Part shown: positions 34,565 through 44,599 of the stretch, piece by piece | Numbering within the stretch: position 1 is the stretch's first letter | How the letters are laid out: every line of letters begins with the position of its first letter | NCBI GenBank assembly: GCA_002368155.1 | Contig: AP018180.1 | Span: forward strand, 248,001 to 312,000 | Length of the DNA: 64,000 nucleotides | Reading direction: 5' to 3' | DNA from: Nostoc carneum NIES-2107 | GTDB taxonomy: Bacteria; Cyanobacteriota; Cyanobacteriia; Cyanobacteriales; Nostocaceae | Position numbers and translations under genes: made by a program | Notes under the pieces: model-generated | The model's input: only the letters and a program-made list of their open reading frames with translations | Told to the model about the DNA's origin: nothing | The model's database searches: none

Positions 34565-35152
34565 TCACTCTTCCTCAGTATTAAAATCAACTTTATCGTA
34601 AATATCAGCTAAGGTAATTTGAAAAGAAACAGCCGCTAGAGATAAAATTACATCTCCATCTTCATATTCAGAAAAAATCCATTTATTATTTTCTGTTTTA
34701 AAATACTGCTCAACGTGCATTCTATATTGGTCAATCAAAACATACTCTTGAAAACCAGGAATAGTCCGATAAGCAGCAAACTTTTCATCCCTGTCATAAC
34801 TTTTAGTAGATTTTGATAACACCTCAGCAATAAATATGGGATTAATCAGAGTATCACGTCTACCTTCTTGATACTCCAAAGGTGTTTTTACTATCATCAC
34901 ATCAGGATAAGTATGAATTCTCTTATTAGGAACCCATAAACGTTGGTCAGTTACAAAAGCTTGATAAGGTTGACGCTTGAGCGCAAAATTTAGCGCACCG
35001 CTAAAGTTTAAAGCAATTTGATTGTGATTTGGTGTTCCGCCTGTCATAGGGATAATTTGACCATCAATATATTCATGGCGTTCCTCAGAATTCACTTCTA
35101 ATTCGAGATACTCTTCCAGTGAATAATACTTTTGTGTCTGTGCAATAGTCAT
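34565..35152 (-). CDS. Uma2-family (DUF820) PD-(D/E)XK nuclease-like protein
   Basis: 195 residues. The nuclease-fold residues are visible as YPDVMIV (Asp at about 119) and FIAEVLSKST (Glu at about 149). The beginning, YSLEEYLELEVNSEERHEYIDGQIIPMTGGTPNHNQI, is the Uma2 signature. The family is massively expanded in filamentous cyanobacteria and its role is not established; a link to mobile elements is often proposed. It follows obg with a 10-base gap and is probably co-transcribed. Confidence 0.88.
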   Translation of the reverse strand: MTIAQTQKYYSLEEYLELEVNSEERHEYIDGQIIPMTGGTPNHNQIALNFSGALNFALKRQPYQAFVTDQRLWVPNKRIHTYPDVMIVKTPLEYQEGRRDTLINPIFIAEVLSKSTKSYDRDEKFAAYRTIPGFQEYVLIDQYRMHVEQYFKTENNKWIFSEYEDGDVILSLAAVSFQITLADIYDKVDFNTEEE

Positions 35153-35162
35153 AGGATTTCAC

Positions 35163-36191
35163 CTAACCTAATACTTCCGCTTCTTCGACAGCATTCATTT
35201 GGTCAAGAATTCCCCAAACTTCCTGTAACATCGGTTCCAAACCAGTGCGGGTAACAGCTGAAATTAAGAAAACTGGGGCATAAGACAGGTGATTTAACTC
35301 AGTAGCTAATGCCTCTAAGTCTACAGTTTCTCGATCAACCGCATCAATTTTATTCAGCGCCAAAATTTGTGGACGTTCTGCTAAACCCCGTCCATATACT
35401 TTTAATTCTTGCTGAATTGTTTTGAAATCACCTAATACATCTTCGCTGGTAGCATCAATTAAATGCAGTAAAACTTTTGTACGTTCAATATGGCGCAAAA
35501 AGTCATATCCCAACCCCGCGCCATGAGAAGCCCCTTCAATTAATCCAGGAATATCGGCGAAAACTGTACCATCACCCGAAGGTTTACGTACTACACCTAA
35601 ATTCGGAATTAAGGTAGTAAAAGGATAATCAGCAATCTTAGGACGTGCAGCCGATAAAGATGAAATTAAGGTGGATTTACCAGCATTTGGTAACCCAATA
35701 ATTCCTACCTCAGCTAGAAGTTTCAATTCCAAACGTAGAACCTTCATTTCCCCAGGTAACCCGGGAAGTGCATATTCTGGGGCGCGGTTGCGGTTACTCA
35801 AAAAATGCTGATTTCCTAATCCACCTTTACCACCTTCCGCAACGCGAAATCTTTGTCCAGGCTCAATTAAATCTTCTAATAAAGCACCTGTTGTCGCATC
35901 ATAAATAGCTGTACCACAAGGAATTTCAATAATTAAATCCTTTCCTGAAGCCCCTGTGCAATTATTAGGGCCACCGCGACCCCCATTTTCTGCCTGAAAT
36001 CGATGATTGTAGCGAAAATCTAGCAAAGTTTGCAGATTTTCGACAGCTACAAAAATTATTGAACCACCACGTCCACCATTTCCACCAGAAGGGCCACCCG
36101 CAGGCACATATTTCTCTCGACGGAAGGCGACAATACCATCGCCGCCTTTACCAGCTTCTACTTCGATAACTGCTTGATCGATAAATTGCAT
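35163..36191 (-). CDS. obg: GTPase Obg/CgtA
   Basis: Ribosome-associated GTPase needed for late 50S maturation and stress signalling. The 342-residue protein starts [21 protein letters not shown]. Its Gly-rich Obg fold covers residues 1-158 ([26 protein letters not shown]). The G domain shows GLPNAGKST (G1), DIPGLIEGA (G3) and NKID (G4), ending with the SA of [10 protein letters not shown]. The C-terminal TGS/OCT-like extension is short, as in cyanobacteria. The start is ATG. It is followed at once by the Uma2 gene. Confidence 0.96.
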   Translation of the reverse strand: MQFIDQAVIEVEAGKGGDGIVAFRREKYVPAGGPSGGNGGRGGSIIFVAVENLQTLLDFRYNHRFQAENGGRGGPNNCTGASGKDLIIEIPCGTAIYDATTGALLEDLIEPGQRFRVAEGGKGGLGNQHFLSNRNRAPEYALPGLPGEMKVLRLELKLLAEVGIIGLPNAGKSTLISSLSAARPKIADYPFTTLIPNLGVVRKPSGDGTVFADIPGLIEGASHGAGLGYDFLRHIERTKVLLHLIDATSEDVLGDFKTIQQELKVYGRGLAERPQILALNKIDAVDRETVDLEALATELNHLSYAPVFLISAVTRTGLEPMLQEVWGILDQMNAVEEAEVLG

Positions 36192-36345
36192 ATTTTTGGA
36201 GTGCTGAGTCTCAAGTCCTGAGTTAGAGTTTTAAATTATAAGTTTTATTGAGACCACAATCTTGCTTGCGTTTGTATCTATGGGCTAAACAAAACAATAT
36301 CGGCCTTCTCTCTTTACTCTATCGTTTTAACTCAGCACTCAGCAC

Positions 36346-37065
36346 TTAGATATAGGGCGAGACATCCTCACCACATTCATCTGCTAGATAGGAAAGGGCG
36401 CGAAAACGCAATCCTACCATTTGTTCATACAAAGGATTAATTTTACATAGTGGCGGAATATGTACAATTTTACGACCAAACAGCTTCACATCCCGTTCAA
36501 ATGGGCATTGTGAAGGAATCATTTTACATAAGAAGCGAGCAACTCTAGGATCTTCAATATCTAATCCATCCATCCAATCGCGCAGGGGAGTGAGTGCATC
36601 CTGAGGAGGTGCATAGGGCGCAATTGTTAAAGAGGGATTCGCGGATGCTTCGCGCTGTAGGAAACTCTCTACAGGATCTACATCATCTATATGTTCTAGG
36701 GTATGACGCAGAGCTTCAATTAAATCCTTTGGTTGTCCCAGGGCGTGACATAACTCTTGCAGAACTTGGTCTTCGCTGGGAGAATATGTACCATCTGCGA
36801 TCGCTACCATCACCGCAGTACGCAAAAAGTTTTCTGCGGCTGTTGTACCTTTGCCCAAAATTGCGGCTAATTCCTCTGGTGTGATAACTTCCAGCGAATC
36901 AAATTGAATCCCAGGGGCCAATTCTTCCTCTGTGATACTAGCAATTAACTGCTGTTCATGAGGGTCAAAGTTACCATCGGCCCAAGCTATAGTCAGCAAT
37001 CCACGCAGCCAGACTGCAACTTGTTCACTACTGTAGGGGGATTGAACGACACTTTTCATAAACAA
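36346..37065 (-). CDS. TerB-like domain fused to Mo-dependent nitrogenase C-terminal family domain
   Basis: 239 residues. Residues about 12-135 form two TerB-like helical repeats, WLRGLLTIAWADGNFDPHEQQLI and TAVMVAIADGTYSPSEDQVLQELC, with the acidic DG...E pattern that suggests metal binding. Residues about 155-239 match the Mo-nitro_C domain: PLRDWMDGLDIEDPRVARFL, CKMIPSQCPFERDVKLFGRK, HIPPLCKINPLYEQMVGLRFRAL. The name is historical; these proteins are not nitrogenase subunits, and their role is unknown. The three Cys and a His in the C-terminal part could form a metal site. The start is ATG at 37065, or the Met two codons on. Confidence 0.8.
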   Translation of the reverse strand: MFMKSVVQSPYSSEQVAVWLRGLLTIAWADGNFDPHEQQLIASITEEELAPGIQFDSLEVITPEELAAILGKGTTAAENFLRTAVMVAIADGTYSPSEDQVLQELCHALGQPKDLIEALRHTLEHIDDVDPVESFLQREASANPSLTIAPYAPPQDALTPLRDWMDGLDIEDPRVARFLCKMIPSQCPFERDVKLFGRKIVHIPPLCKINPLYEQMVGLRFRALSYLADECGEDVSPYI

Positions 37066-37661
37066 TGCCTCAAGCTGTCCTCAGTCCATACACTAAATAC
37101 TAAGCTACGTTCAAGGTAATTAAACTGTTACATATTTAACTTTAGAGACTGTCAAAATTGGTTTTTTGTCAGCCTCAATGCAGAAATCAACCCTTGATGT
37201 CGCGTTCAGTGAAAGATTTCTCATTCAGATTTACAAGAGTTAGGGAGTCAAGGGAGAAAGCGTTTTTGCGCTTTTGTACAGACACAGGAATTATAACTAA
37301 TTAACAAAATTTGAGATGACTCAACAAAATAGGCAACAGTGCTTCTCTGTTTAGCACTATTCAAACACTATTTATAAAAAATATTGATAATTTTTATATT
37401 TAAGCTAGTTGTATCTCCAAAAATCTTGATCGCTTTTGAGCTTGAAAGAGCAGAATAGTCATAGGATGTAGCCAGATCACCAAGATTTTTGCAGCAATTA
37501 ATTACAGATTTGTTACACTAGCTATTGCAAAAGTATCTCAGGTAGCTAGCAAAGATGAGGATTTTAAAACTCTATTCTCATCAACAATAGGTGTGGAAAT
37601 AGGTTTACAACCATCTCTCAGCATTCAAGTTTAGCTGAACGCCAAATGTTTAAGGAATATA
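37066..37661. other. Divergent intergenic region with a long-armed inverted repeat
   Basis: About 600 bases and no gene. AAAAATCTTG (37419-37428) and CAAGATTTTT (37481-37490) are a perfect 10-bp inverted pair. Pairing extends by GATC next to each arm. Confidence 0.45.
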
Positions 37662-38783
37662 ATGATGTTTTTTTTCGGGATTGAACATGAAGTTGCTTTT
37701 CTGAACCAAGCAGGAAAGTTTGCTGATTTCTCAGAGACAAAATATGCTGAATTCAATCAAATTGTGGAAAGGTTACCCACATATCCTAATGATTACTCTC
37801 AGCTACGCGTAGGTGATGCTGGTATTAAAAAGAAGAGATGGTATATTGAGGGATTTGAAAGATTCGCTGACTCAGATAAAGTCATCGATTGCTTACCTAA
37901 AGGTATTGAAATTAGAACAACTATACACTCTCAAATTCAAGGTGCTATTGATGAATTAACAGAAAGTTTTCGCTTATTGCGTGAAGTAGCAGCAGATTAT
38001 GGCTTCTCACCTGTTTTAGCTAGCTTTAATCCTTACAAGACAATTTTTGAACCTAACCCACCATTAAATGATTATGAAATTCAGCAGCTACAGTCTTACC
38101 CTGACGAACATACTGCTAATATTTACATGGTTACTTACGGGCCAGATTTAAATATTTCTATAGCGGACTTGTCTGTAGAAAAACTAATTGATGTTGGTAA
38201 AAAGTTAACTTTTTACAGCCCTTATATAGTTCCTTTTAGCTATAGTTCGCCTTTTTATAATGGCAATTTATGGGACGGATTGTCGGTCAGAACCTTTGTC
38301 AGAACTGGTAAAAGACCAGCTACATTAGTATTTGTAGAAAAAGCAGAACAATTAATTACCAGTGTTCCTTCATTAACAAAAGTAGCACGCATACCTGCTG
38401 AAGTAGGTAGAATTGAATTTAAAGCTTTTGATAGTTGCGATAATTTTTCACTTTACGCAGCTCTATTAGCTTTACTGAAAGGTTTAGTTTTAGATGAATC
38501 TTTGACAGGTAGAGCCACTATTCCTAATGCCGATTTACACCAAGTTTCGGCAAAACAGGGATTTAGTAATGCCGAGATTTTTGACAATGCCAATAAGATT
38601 TTACAAGCAGCAGCCGCCGCTCTTAAAAATGACCCAGATATTGATTTCTTAACTCCACTAAAAAATATTTTAGAGACTGGAGAAACAAAAGCTCAAGAAC
38701 TTATAAAACAATATCAGCGTTTCAATTCTATAGAAGCAGTTTTAAAACAAACTTACTTAAAATCAGGACTTACGCGAAAATAA
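37662..38783 (+). CDS. Glutamate-cysteine ligase (GCS2/carboxylate-amine ligase)-like protein
   Basis: 373 residues. The start MMFFFGIEHEVAFL has the GIExE glutamine-synthetase-fold strand, where the acidic residues bind Mg-ATP. A second acidic strand, GRIEFKAFDSC (about 248-258), corresponds to the R-x-E metal site. These features fit the GCS2-like family, which includes YbdK, EgtA and cyanobacterial relatives. It is not the usual cyanobacterial gshA by its N-terminal sequence, so the amine and acid substrates are unknown. An AAGGAATATA ribosome region precedes the ATG pair at 37662/37665. It is monocistronic. Confidence 0.65.
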   Translation: MMFFFGIEHEVAFLNQAGKFADFSETKYAEFNQIVERLPTYPNDYSQLRVGDAGIKKKRWYIEGFERFADSDKVIDCLPKGIEIRTTIHSQIQGAIDELTESFRLLREVAADYGFSPVLASFNPYKTIFEPNPPLNDYEIQQLQSYPDEHTANIYMVTYGPDLNISIADLSVEKLIDVGKKLTFYSPYIVPFSYSSPFYNGNLWDGLSVRTFVRTGKRPATLVFVEKAEQLITSVPSLTKVARIPAEVGRIEFKAFDSCDNFSLYAALLALLKGLVLDESLTGRATIPNADLHQVSAKQGFSNAEIFDNANKILQAAAAALKNDPDIDFLTPLKNILETGETKAQELIKQYQRFNSIEAVLKQTYLKSGLTRK

Positions 38784-38794
38784 CGTAAATCCAT

Positions 38795-38867
38795 CATTAC
38801 GAGCAAAGAGAAGTAATCTCCCCTAACGCTGGGATTGCTTCCCTACACTTCGTTTCGGTCGCAATGA
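38795..38867. repeat. REP-type element, copy 2 (CATTACGAGC...GCAATGAC)
   Basis: The same plan as 23733-23802: CATTACGAGCAAAGAGAAGT, then GATTGCTTCCC, and GGTCGCAATGAC at the far end. Confidence 0.65.
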
Positions 38868-38916
38868 CATTATCAGCGTTGCGTAATTCCTAAAAATAAA
38901 TCAAATTTTTATATGG

Positions 38917-38963
38917 ATCATCAGGGTTGCAACAAAATATCTAGTAGTATTAACCCTGATGAT
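38917..38963. terminator. 12-bp inverted repeat between convergent genes, possible bidirectional terminator
   Basis: ATCATCAGGGTT and AACCCTGATGAT form a perfect 12-bp stem around a 23-base loop, between the ligase-like gene and the convergent reductase gene. No long T run follows on either side, so termination is only likely, not certain. Confidence 0.5.
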
Positions 38964-38988
38964 GCAAATTAAATGTTAGTTGCTGACT

Positions 38989-39534
38989 TTACTGTACTCC
39001 CCGCAATTTGCGAGTATTATCCACTAGACTTTGAGCAAATTGATCGAAGCGTTGGGAGAGTTTTTCATCTAACAGCTTACCTTCAGCATTGAACGCGCCC
39101 CAAGCTTGTCCAATCGCAATTTGTTCTGGAATTACCCAACCATGTACCCAGCGCAAAATCAAACGCAGTTCATTAAGGGCGTTGCTATTGGATTGTCCAC
39201 CTAATACGCTAACTACGCCTGCTACTTTACCAGACAGTTCATCAAAACTAAGCAAATCTAGTGTATTTTTCAGTACACCGCTAACGCCACCATGATACTC
39301 AGGTGTAGCCAAAATTAACCCATCAGTATTAGTTACTGTGTCTCGCAAACGCTGAACATCTGGATAATCGGAATAGTCTTTACCACCATTGCAAAATGGT
39401 AGCTGCATCTGCCGTAAATCAAGAATTTCTACTTCTGCACCTAATGCTTCTACCCTTTGTGCTGCAACTTGTAAAGCAATTTGGGTATAAGAGTTAGGTC
39501 TTAAACTACCACCAATACCAACAATTTTTACCAT
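38989..39534 (-). CDS. NADPH-dependent FMN reductase (flavodoxin-like)
   Basis: About 181 residues from the ATG at 39534, preceded by GGTGG. A three-codon-longer start at 39543 overlaps that site. The FMN phosphate loop is GIGGSLRPNSYTQIA at the N-terminus, and TPEYHGGVSGVLKNTLDLLSF (about 77-97) is the second conserved FMN segment. These are hallmarks of the FMN_red family (azoreductase/chromate reductase-like, YieF/ArsH relatives). It reduces quinones or metals with NADPH; the true substrate is open. Confidence 0.9.
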   Translation of the reverse strand: MVKIVGIGGSLRPNSYTQIALQVAAQRVEALGAEVEILDLRQMQLPFCNGGKDYSDYPDVQRLRDTVTNTDGLILATPEYHGGVSGVLKNTLDLLSFDELSGKVAGVVSVLGGQSNSNALNELRLILRWVHGWVIPEQIAIGQAWGAFNAEGKLLDEKLSQRFDQFAQSLVDNTRKLRGVQ

Positions 39535-40093
39535 AAAATCCACCCACAGACTAAATAAATTTACTAATTAGAGAACTGGGAATTGGGGAACTGGGGCAAT
39601 TATCAATTACCCATTACCAAACACCAAGTATGAAATGCCAAAAACTTTTAACCATCCTGCTATCAGCAGAGATGACCAGAAGTAGCAAGATTTTTGAAAG
39701 GCGGAATCATTACGATTATGTTTATCTTAGCGATTTGTTGCGTAATATGTCAAATTACATCTATAAGAAAATTTTGATGTTAAGGCGGTAAAAGCCCCAC
39801 CTCAGACAGAATTTTGTCAGAATAGTTACTATGTATGCAGCCTTCAGAGGAATGTAAGCACTTAGCAAGCCAGGAAACTTCAGATCAGTTTTCAGGTTCA
39901 TTCCCCTAGTAGGTGAATTTCCCCTTGCATATAGGAGCGTATTCCTGAAAGCTGATAGAGAGTTTGGGAAATGGTTTTATGTGGAAGTTAAACTAGATAA
40001 GAATTCAATTATTTCCAGTTATTTCAATTTGTTCTAGAAGAATAGGCATAAAATCAGCGCTCAGCTTTTGCCAGCAGGAAAAGGGTAATTATT
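39535..40093. other. Upstream region of ftsH and the FMN reductase gene
   Basis: About 560 bases without a gene. Near 39570-39625 there are short GGGAACTGGGG/CCCATTACC heptamer-like runs. AGGAAAAGGG about 9 bases before the ftsH ATG is its ribosome site. Confidence 0.45.
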
Positions 40094-41980
40094 ATGACAA
40101 ATTTAGGGAAAAAGGCATTGAACAAACAGCGAACGGCAAAGCGTGTTCCTTGGACTGGTGCAGTAGCAGCCAGCTTAATATTATTGCCAGGCATTTTAGG
40201 TGGAAACCCGGCCTTGGCGCAAAAAGCCGAGCGTAACTCTTTGACTTATGGGGAGTTGATTAAAAAAACCGAAAGGGGAGAAGTTGCAAAAGTCGAGCTG
40301 GATGAAACTGAACAGATAGCCAAGGTTTATTTAGTTGGGCAAAAATCAGATTCACCCATCCAGGTAAAACTGTTAGAGCAAAACCCAGAGTTAATTAATA
40401 AACTCAAAGAGAAAAATGTGGATTTTGCGGAAGTTTCCTCTGCTAACAGTAGAGCGGCTGTTGGGTTATTGATTAACCTGATGTGGATTTTGCCACTCGT
40501 GGCTTTAATGCTCTTGTTCCTCAGACGCTCAACTAATGCTTCTAGCCAAGCGATGAACTTTGGTAAATCTCGCGCGCGCTTCCAAATGGAGGCGAAAACC
40601 GGCGTAAAATTTGACGATGTAGCCGGCGTAGAAGAAGCCAAAGAAGAACTGCAAGAGGTTGTCACTTTCCTGAAACAGCCAGAAAGATTTACAGCTGTAG
40701 GCGCAAGGATTCCTAAAGGCGTACTGTTAATTGGCCCTCCTGGTACTGGTAAAACTTTATTAGCAAAAGCGATCGCAGGGGAAGCTGGTGTCCCATTCTT
40801 TAGCATTTCCGGTTCGGAATTTGTGGAAATGTTTGTGGGTGTAGGTGCATCCCGCGTTCGTGACTTATTTAAGAAAGCTAAAGAAAATGCCCCTTGTCTC
40901 ATCTTTATTGATGAAATTGACGCTGTAGGTAGACAAAGAGGTGCAGGAATTGGTGGTGGTAACGATGAAAGGGAGCAAACCCTAAATCAGCTGCTCACCG
41001 AAATGGATGGTTTTGAAGGTAACACTGGCATCATTATTATTGCTGCTACCAACCGTCCCGATGTCCTTGATGCAGCGTTACTCCGTCCCGGACGCTTTGA
41101 CCGTCAAGTAATGGTTGATGCACCAGATTTAAAAGGGCGCTTGGAAATTTTAAAAGTTCATGCCCGCAATAAGAAAATTGATTCTAGTGTATCCTTAGAT
41201 GCGATCGCCCGCCGCACACCCGGATTTACAGGCGCAGATTTAGCTAACTTACTCAACGAAGCTGCAATTCTCACCGCCAGACGTAGAAAAGAAGCTGTTA
41301 CCATCCTAGAAATTGATGATGCTGTAGACCGAGTAGTTGCAGGGATGGAAGGCACAGCTTTGGTTGACAGCAAGAGCAAACGCCTGATAGCCTACCACGA
41401 AGTTGGACACGCTTTGGTCGGTACTTTAATTAAAGACCACGACCCAGTACAAAAAGTTACCCTCATCCCCCGTGGACAAGCATTAGGATTAACTTGGTTC
41501 ACTCCTAACGAAGAACAAGGCTTAATCTCTCGCGCCCAAATTATTGGCAAAATTACTTCTATTTTAGGTGGTCGCGCTGCCGAAGAAATTGTTTTTGGTA
41601 AGCCAGAAGTTACCACAGGTGCAGGTGATGACTTGCAAAAAGTGACAAACTTAGCACGCCAAATGGTCACAAGATTTGGGATGTCGAGCTTAGGCCCCTT
41701 GTCCCTAGAAAATCAAGGAGGAGAAGTCTTTTTAGGGCGCGATTGGATGAATAAATCAGAGTATTCTGAAGAAATAGCTTCCAAAATAGATGCTCAAGTC
41801 CGAGACATTATTAGCCAAAGCTATCAAACAGCAAAAACAATTCTGACAGAAAACCGCATAGCCTTAGAACGTCTTGTTGATTTGTTATCAGATCAAGAAA
41901 CAATTGAAGGTGAATTATTCCGCCAAATTGTTGCTGAATATAATCAGGTAACTGATGAAAAAATTGCTGTATCCCATTAA
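40094..41980 (+). CDS. ftsH: ATP-dependent zinc metalloprotease FtsH
   Basis: Membrane-anchored AAA+ protease; cyanobacterial members degrade photodamaged D1 in the thylakoid. The 628 residues comprise TM1 (about 21-42, ending in an ALAQ-like site) and a lumenal/periplasmic domain to about 122. TM2 spans about 124-143, then the AAA domain follows with GPPGTGKT (215-222), IFIDEIDA (270-277) and the second region of homology RPGRFDRQ. The zinc site HEVGH has His435, Glu436 and His439, with a third ligand Asp513 in TGAGDDL. The motif has Val in place of the more common Ala (HEAGH). All catalytic parts are intact. The subtype cannot be assigned without an alignment. Confidence 0.96.
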   Translation: MTNLGKKALNKQRTAKRVPWTGAVAASLILLPGILGGNPALAQKAERNSLTYGELIKKTERGEVAKVELDETEQIAKVYLVGQKSDSPIQVKLLEQNPELINKLKEKNVDFAEVSSANSRAAVGLLINLMWILPLVALMLLFLRRSTNASSQAMNFGKSRARFQMEAKTGVKFDDVAGVEEAKEELQEVVTFLKQPERFTAVGARIPKGVLLIGPPGTGKTLLAKAIAGEAGVPFFSISGSEFVEMFVGVGASRVRDLFKKAKENAPCLIFIDEIDAVGRQRGAGIGGGNDEREQTLNQLLTEMDGFEGNTGIIIIAATNRPDVLDAALLRPGRFDRQVMVDAPDLKGRLEILKVHARNKKIDSSVSLDAIARRTPGFTGADLANLLNEAAILTARRRKEAVTILEIDDAVDRVVAGMEGTALVDSKSKRLIAYHEVGHALVGTLIKDHDPVQKVTLIPRGQALGLTWFTPNEEQGLISRAQIIGKITSILGGRAAEEIVFGKPEVTTGAGDDLQKVTNLARQMVTRFGMSSLGPLSLENQGGEVFLGRDWMNKSEYSEEIASKIDAQVRDIISQSYQTAKTILTENRIALERLVDLLSDQETIEGELFRQIVAEYNQVTDEKIAVSH

Positions 41981-41987
41981 GTAATTA

Positions 41988-42016
41988 CTAATTCGTAATT
42001 CGTAATTCGTAATTGC
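41988..42016. repeat. STRR-type heptamer AATTCGT x4
   Basis: The same heptamer as at 32876-32907, again a few bases after a stop codon (ftsH). Confidence 0.85.
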
Positions 42017-42164
42017 TAAGGTTTGAGTTTAATTCGGGTACCCTACAGTAACGCCAAAGCGCTGTTTCCTGTAGGGTATTATGCATAAAAGATTTACACA
42101 GGTAAATACAGCAAAACTCAGTGTAATTGTTATGCAATCAATTTTTTGGACACAATAAAATATT

Positions 42165-43340
42165 ATGCTTGATCTGACAAAACTAGCGCGACAAATGCAA
42201 GGTTTAAGTCAGCATCTTACCGTAGAAGCTGCTGCTAGCCGTCAGCGTTTAGAATTAGCGCAAAAACATCTGCAACAAGCTTACGAATTTCAACAAGATT
42301 TAATTGCTCGTCAGGAAAAATGGCGCGATCGCATTCTCTTTGCTAATGCTACTCCTATTGAGCCATTAGAAACCTGCATTGATATTCCAGTTCCACCAAA
42401 AATTCATACTGTCATTGCTACTGATGGTTCGCAAATTGCGCCTAACCATCATGAAATTGCTTATTGTTATTTGCTCAATATTGGCAGAGTCGTTTTACAT
42501 TACGGACAAAATCGCCATCCTGTATTAGATAGCTTGCCAGAGGTATTTTACCGCCCAGAAGATTTATATATGTCCCGGCAGTGGGGAATTAGAACTGAGG
42601 AATGGATGGGTTATCGCCGTACGGCGAGTGAAGCTACAGTATTAGCAGAACTCGCTTGTGCTGTGAAGGGAGAAGTACCAATCCTCGCAATGGTAGATGG
42701 TTCTTTAATTTACTGGTTTTTGGAACAATTGCCCATTGATGCGCGCGATCGCATCTTACCCCCGATTATCGAGGCTTGGCAAAGACTGCGTGATGCTCAA
42801 ATTCCGCTGATGGGGTATCTTAGCGCTTCGCGCAATGTCGAGGGTATGAACTTTTTGCGTCTGTTAGCTTGTCCTCATCCCGTACCAGATTGTATAAGTT
42901 ATTGCCCCAATCAGTTAGAAAAAATCCCCTGTAAAATCTTTGAACCTTTACGAGATACATCCCTTTGGTCAACCCAACTCAAACCAGGACAACGCGGCCC
43001 TTTGTGGCGCAGTAATGCCAGAATTCTAGATTTATATGAAGACCAAACGATTTACTTTTGCTATATCCATGTTGGCACCGAAATTGCGCGGATAGAAGTT
43101 CCCAAGTGGGTAGCAGAAAACACAGCTATGTTTGATCAAACTTTAGGATTGATGCTAGCACAGGTACAAAAAGGCTATGGTTACCCAGTTGCGATCGCGG
43201 AAGCACATAATCAGGCTGTAGTCCGAGGTGGCGACAAAGCGCGTTTCTTTGCTCTCCTAGAAAAACAAATGATTAAAGCTGGCTTGAAAAATGTCGGTAC
43301 CTCCTACAAAGAAGCCCGCAAGCGTGGAAGCATCGCCTAA
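42165..43340 (+). CDS. NurA-domain nuclease
   Basis: 391 residues. NurA is a 5'-3' exonuclease that works with the HerA translocase in archaeal end resection; bacterial members are less well known. The key Asp is in VIATDGSQIAP (about 83-93). LAMVDGSLIYWFL (about 174-186) and the C-terminal AIAEAHNQAVVRGGDKARFF (about 346-365) complete the domain. A coiled-coil-like N-terminus (residues 15-60) precedes it. No herA is in the window. The start is ATG. It follows ftsH by about 185 bases with an STRR between, so it has its own promoter. Confidence 0.85.
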   Translation: MLDLTKLARQMQGLSQHLTVEAAASRQRLELAQKHLQQAYEFQQDLIARQEKWRDRILFANATPIEPLETCIDIPVPPKIHTVIATDGSQIAPNHHEIAYCYLLNIGRVVLHYGQNRHPVLDSLPEVFYRPEDLYMSRQWGIRTEEWMGYRRTASEATVLAELACAVKGEVPILAMVDGSLIYWFLEQLPIDARDRILPPIIEAWQRLRDAQIPLMGYLSASRNVEGMNFLRLLACPHPVPDCISYCPNQLEKIPCKIFEPLRDTSLWSTQLKPGQRGPLWRSNARILDLYEDQTIYFCYIHVGTEIARIEVPKWVAENTAMFDQTLGLMLAQVQKGYGYPVAIAEAHNQAVVRGGDKARFFALLEKQMIKAGLKNVGTSYKEARKRGSIA

Positions 43341-43373
43341 TCATTCGCTCAATTGCTAAATGTGGAGAAATAC

Positions 43374-43401
43374 CAAAAAAAGGAGCCTGATTTAGGCTCC
43401 T
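43374..43401 (-). terminator. Rho-independent terminator of the ribosomal protein operon
   Basis: Read leftward, AGGAGCC and GGCTCCT form a 7-bp stem with a 7-base loop, followed by seven T. It lies about 165 bases after the rplL stop and about 35 bases after the convergent nurA stop. Confidence 0.88.
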
Positions 43402-43565
43402 CATTCAAACACAGTAATGAAAAATTAATTAAGCTATTACGCATTTAGATTCTACATTTCGCGCTAAGGTTGTCAAGAGTCCAGTGTCAAAGCCTAGCTT
43501 GGACTTTTGACTTTTGACCTTGGACAAACCTAACGCAAAAATATTTGTTATAGGTGCGTATCAGC

Positions 43566-43952
43566 TTACTTCACTGTTACTGTACCACCAGCTTCTTCGA
43601 TGCGCTTCTTAGCATCTTCAGCAGCTTCCTTCGCAATACCTTCCTTAACAGGCTTGGGCGCAGCTTCTACCAAATCTTTGGCTTCTTTCAGACCCAAACC
43701 AGTGATTTCGCGAACAATCTTCAGTACAGCAATCTTCTTGTCAGCAGGAACTGATTCAAGAATCACGTCAAATTCGGTCTTCTCTTCTACTACTTCAGCA
43801 GCAGGAGCAGCACCAGGGGCTGCGATCGCTACGCCAACAGGAGCAGCTGCGCTTACGCCAAAAGCTTCTTCAATTTGCTTAACTAATTCAGCAGCTTCTA
43901 GCAAAGTCAAGGATTTCAATTGTTCGAGAATTTGATCGGTTGTAGCAGACAT
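43566..43952 (-). CDS. rplL: Ribosomal protein L7/L12
   Basis: Stalk protein of the 50S subunit that recruits translation GTPases; two to three dimers sit on L10. 128 residues. The N-terminal dimerisation helices ([20 protein letters not shown]) lead to an Ala-rich hinge (about 36-55). The C-terminal domain shows [30 protein letters not shown], the factor-binding surface. It is the last gene of the secE-rplL cluster, about 90 bases after rplJ, with STRR3-like GTTGACT repeats between. Confidence 0.97.
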   Translation of the reverse strand: MSATTDQILEQLKSLTLLEAAELVKQIEEAFGVSAAAPVGVAIAAPGAAPAAEVVEEKTEFDVILESVPADKKIAVLKIVREITGLGLKEAKDLVEAAPKPVKEGIAKEAAEDAKKRIEEAGGTVTVK

Positions 43953-44002
43953 GGATATAACTCCTGTGATGTTTAATTTTAGTTATTAGTCATTAGTCAT
44001 TA

Positions 44003-44037
44003 ACTGTTGACTGTTGACTGTTGACCGTTGACTGTTT
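44003..44037. repeat. STRR-type heptamer GTTGACT x4
   Basis: Four GTTGACT/GTTGACC units between rplL and rplJ, inside an operon. Confidence 0.85.
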
Positions 44038-44044
44038 GACTTTT

Positions 44045-44593
44045 TTATTCGCCAGCACTATCAGCGCTACCGCCTTTTTCTGCATCAGCCACTGCTTGCA
44101 AAGCACGCGCCAGTGAACCAGGAACTTCGTTGATACCAACAGCAATCTTGGTAGCCAAAGCGTTGATTGCTCCAGCAATTTGACCCATGAGTTGTTCCTT
44201 AGATGGCAAGTCTCCTAGAGCCTTAACATCGGGTTCCTTCAGCAAGCGACCTTCCATAACGCCGCCGCGAAGTTCTGTCTTCTTGGTAGCTTTTTGGAAA
44301 TCTTGGTAAGCCTTAATTGCAGAAGAAAAATCTTCTTTAACTAGCAAAAAGGCAGAAGACCCTTTGAGCAGTTCTGATAGGGGTTGCCATTTTTCTTGAT
44401 CTTGAATGGCAATACCCATCAGGGTGTTCTTGGTCACCTTACAGACGGTACCACTCGGACGCAATCGCCGCCGTAAGTCACTGATTTCAGCAACAGTTAA
44501 ACCCTGATAATCAATTACCAGTGCCAATGTTGACTCACTCAAAGTTTCTTTGAGATCGGCTACTATCTCTTGTTTGTTTTCTAGCGTTCTTCC
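44045..44593 (-). CDS. rplJ: Ribosomal protein L10
   Basis: Base of the 50S stalk; it binds 23S rRNA and carries the L7/L12 dimers. About 182 residues, starting [20 protein letters not shown], with the rRNA-binding fold including [20 protein letters not shown] and the L12-binding helix at the C-terminus. The start at 44593 is fixed by AGGAGG about 11 bases upstream; a 25-codon-longer frame (to 44668) runs back through that site and the leader, so it is rejected. The complex L10-L12 is expected to repress its own mRNA through the leader. Confidence 0.96.
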   Translation of the reverse strand, partial: GRTLENKQEIVADLKETLSESTLALVIDYQGLTVAEISDLRRRLRPSGTVCKVTKNTLMGIAIQDQEKWQPLSELLKGSSAFLLVKEDFSSAIKAYQDFQKATKKTELRGGVMEGRLLKEPDVKALGDLPSKEQLMGQIAGAINALATKIAVGINEVPGSLARALQAVADAEKGGSADSAGE

Positions 44594-44599
44594 CATCTT

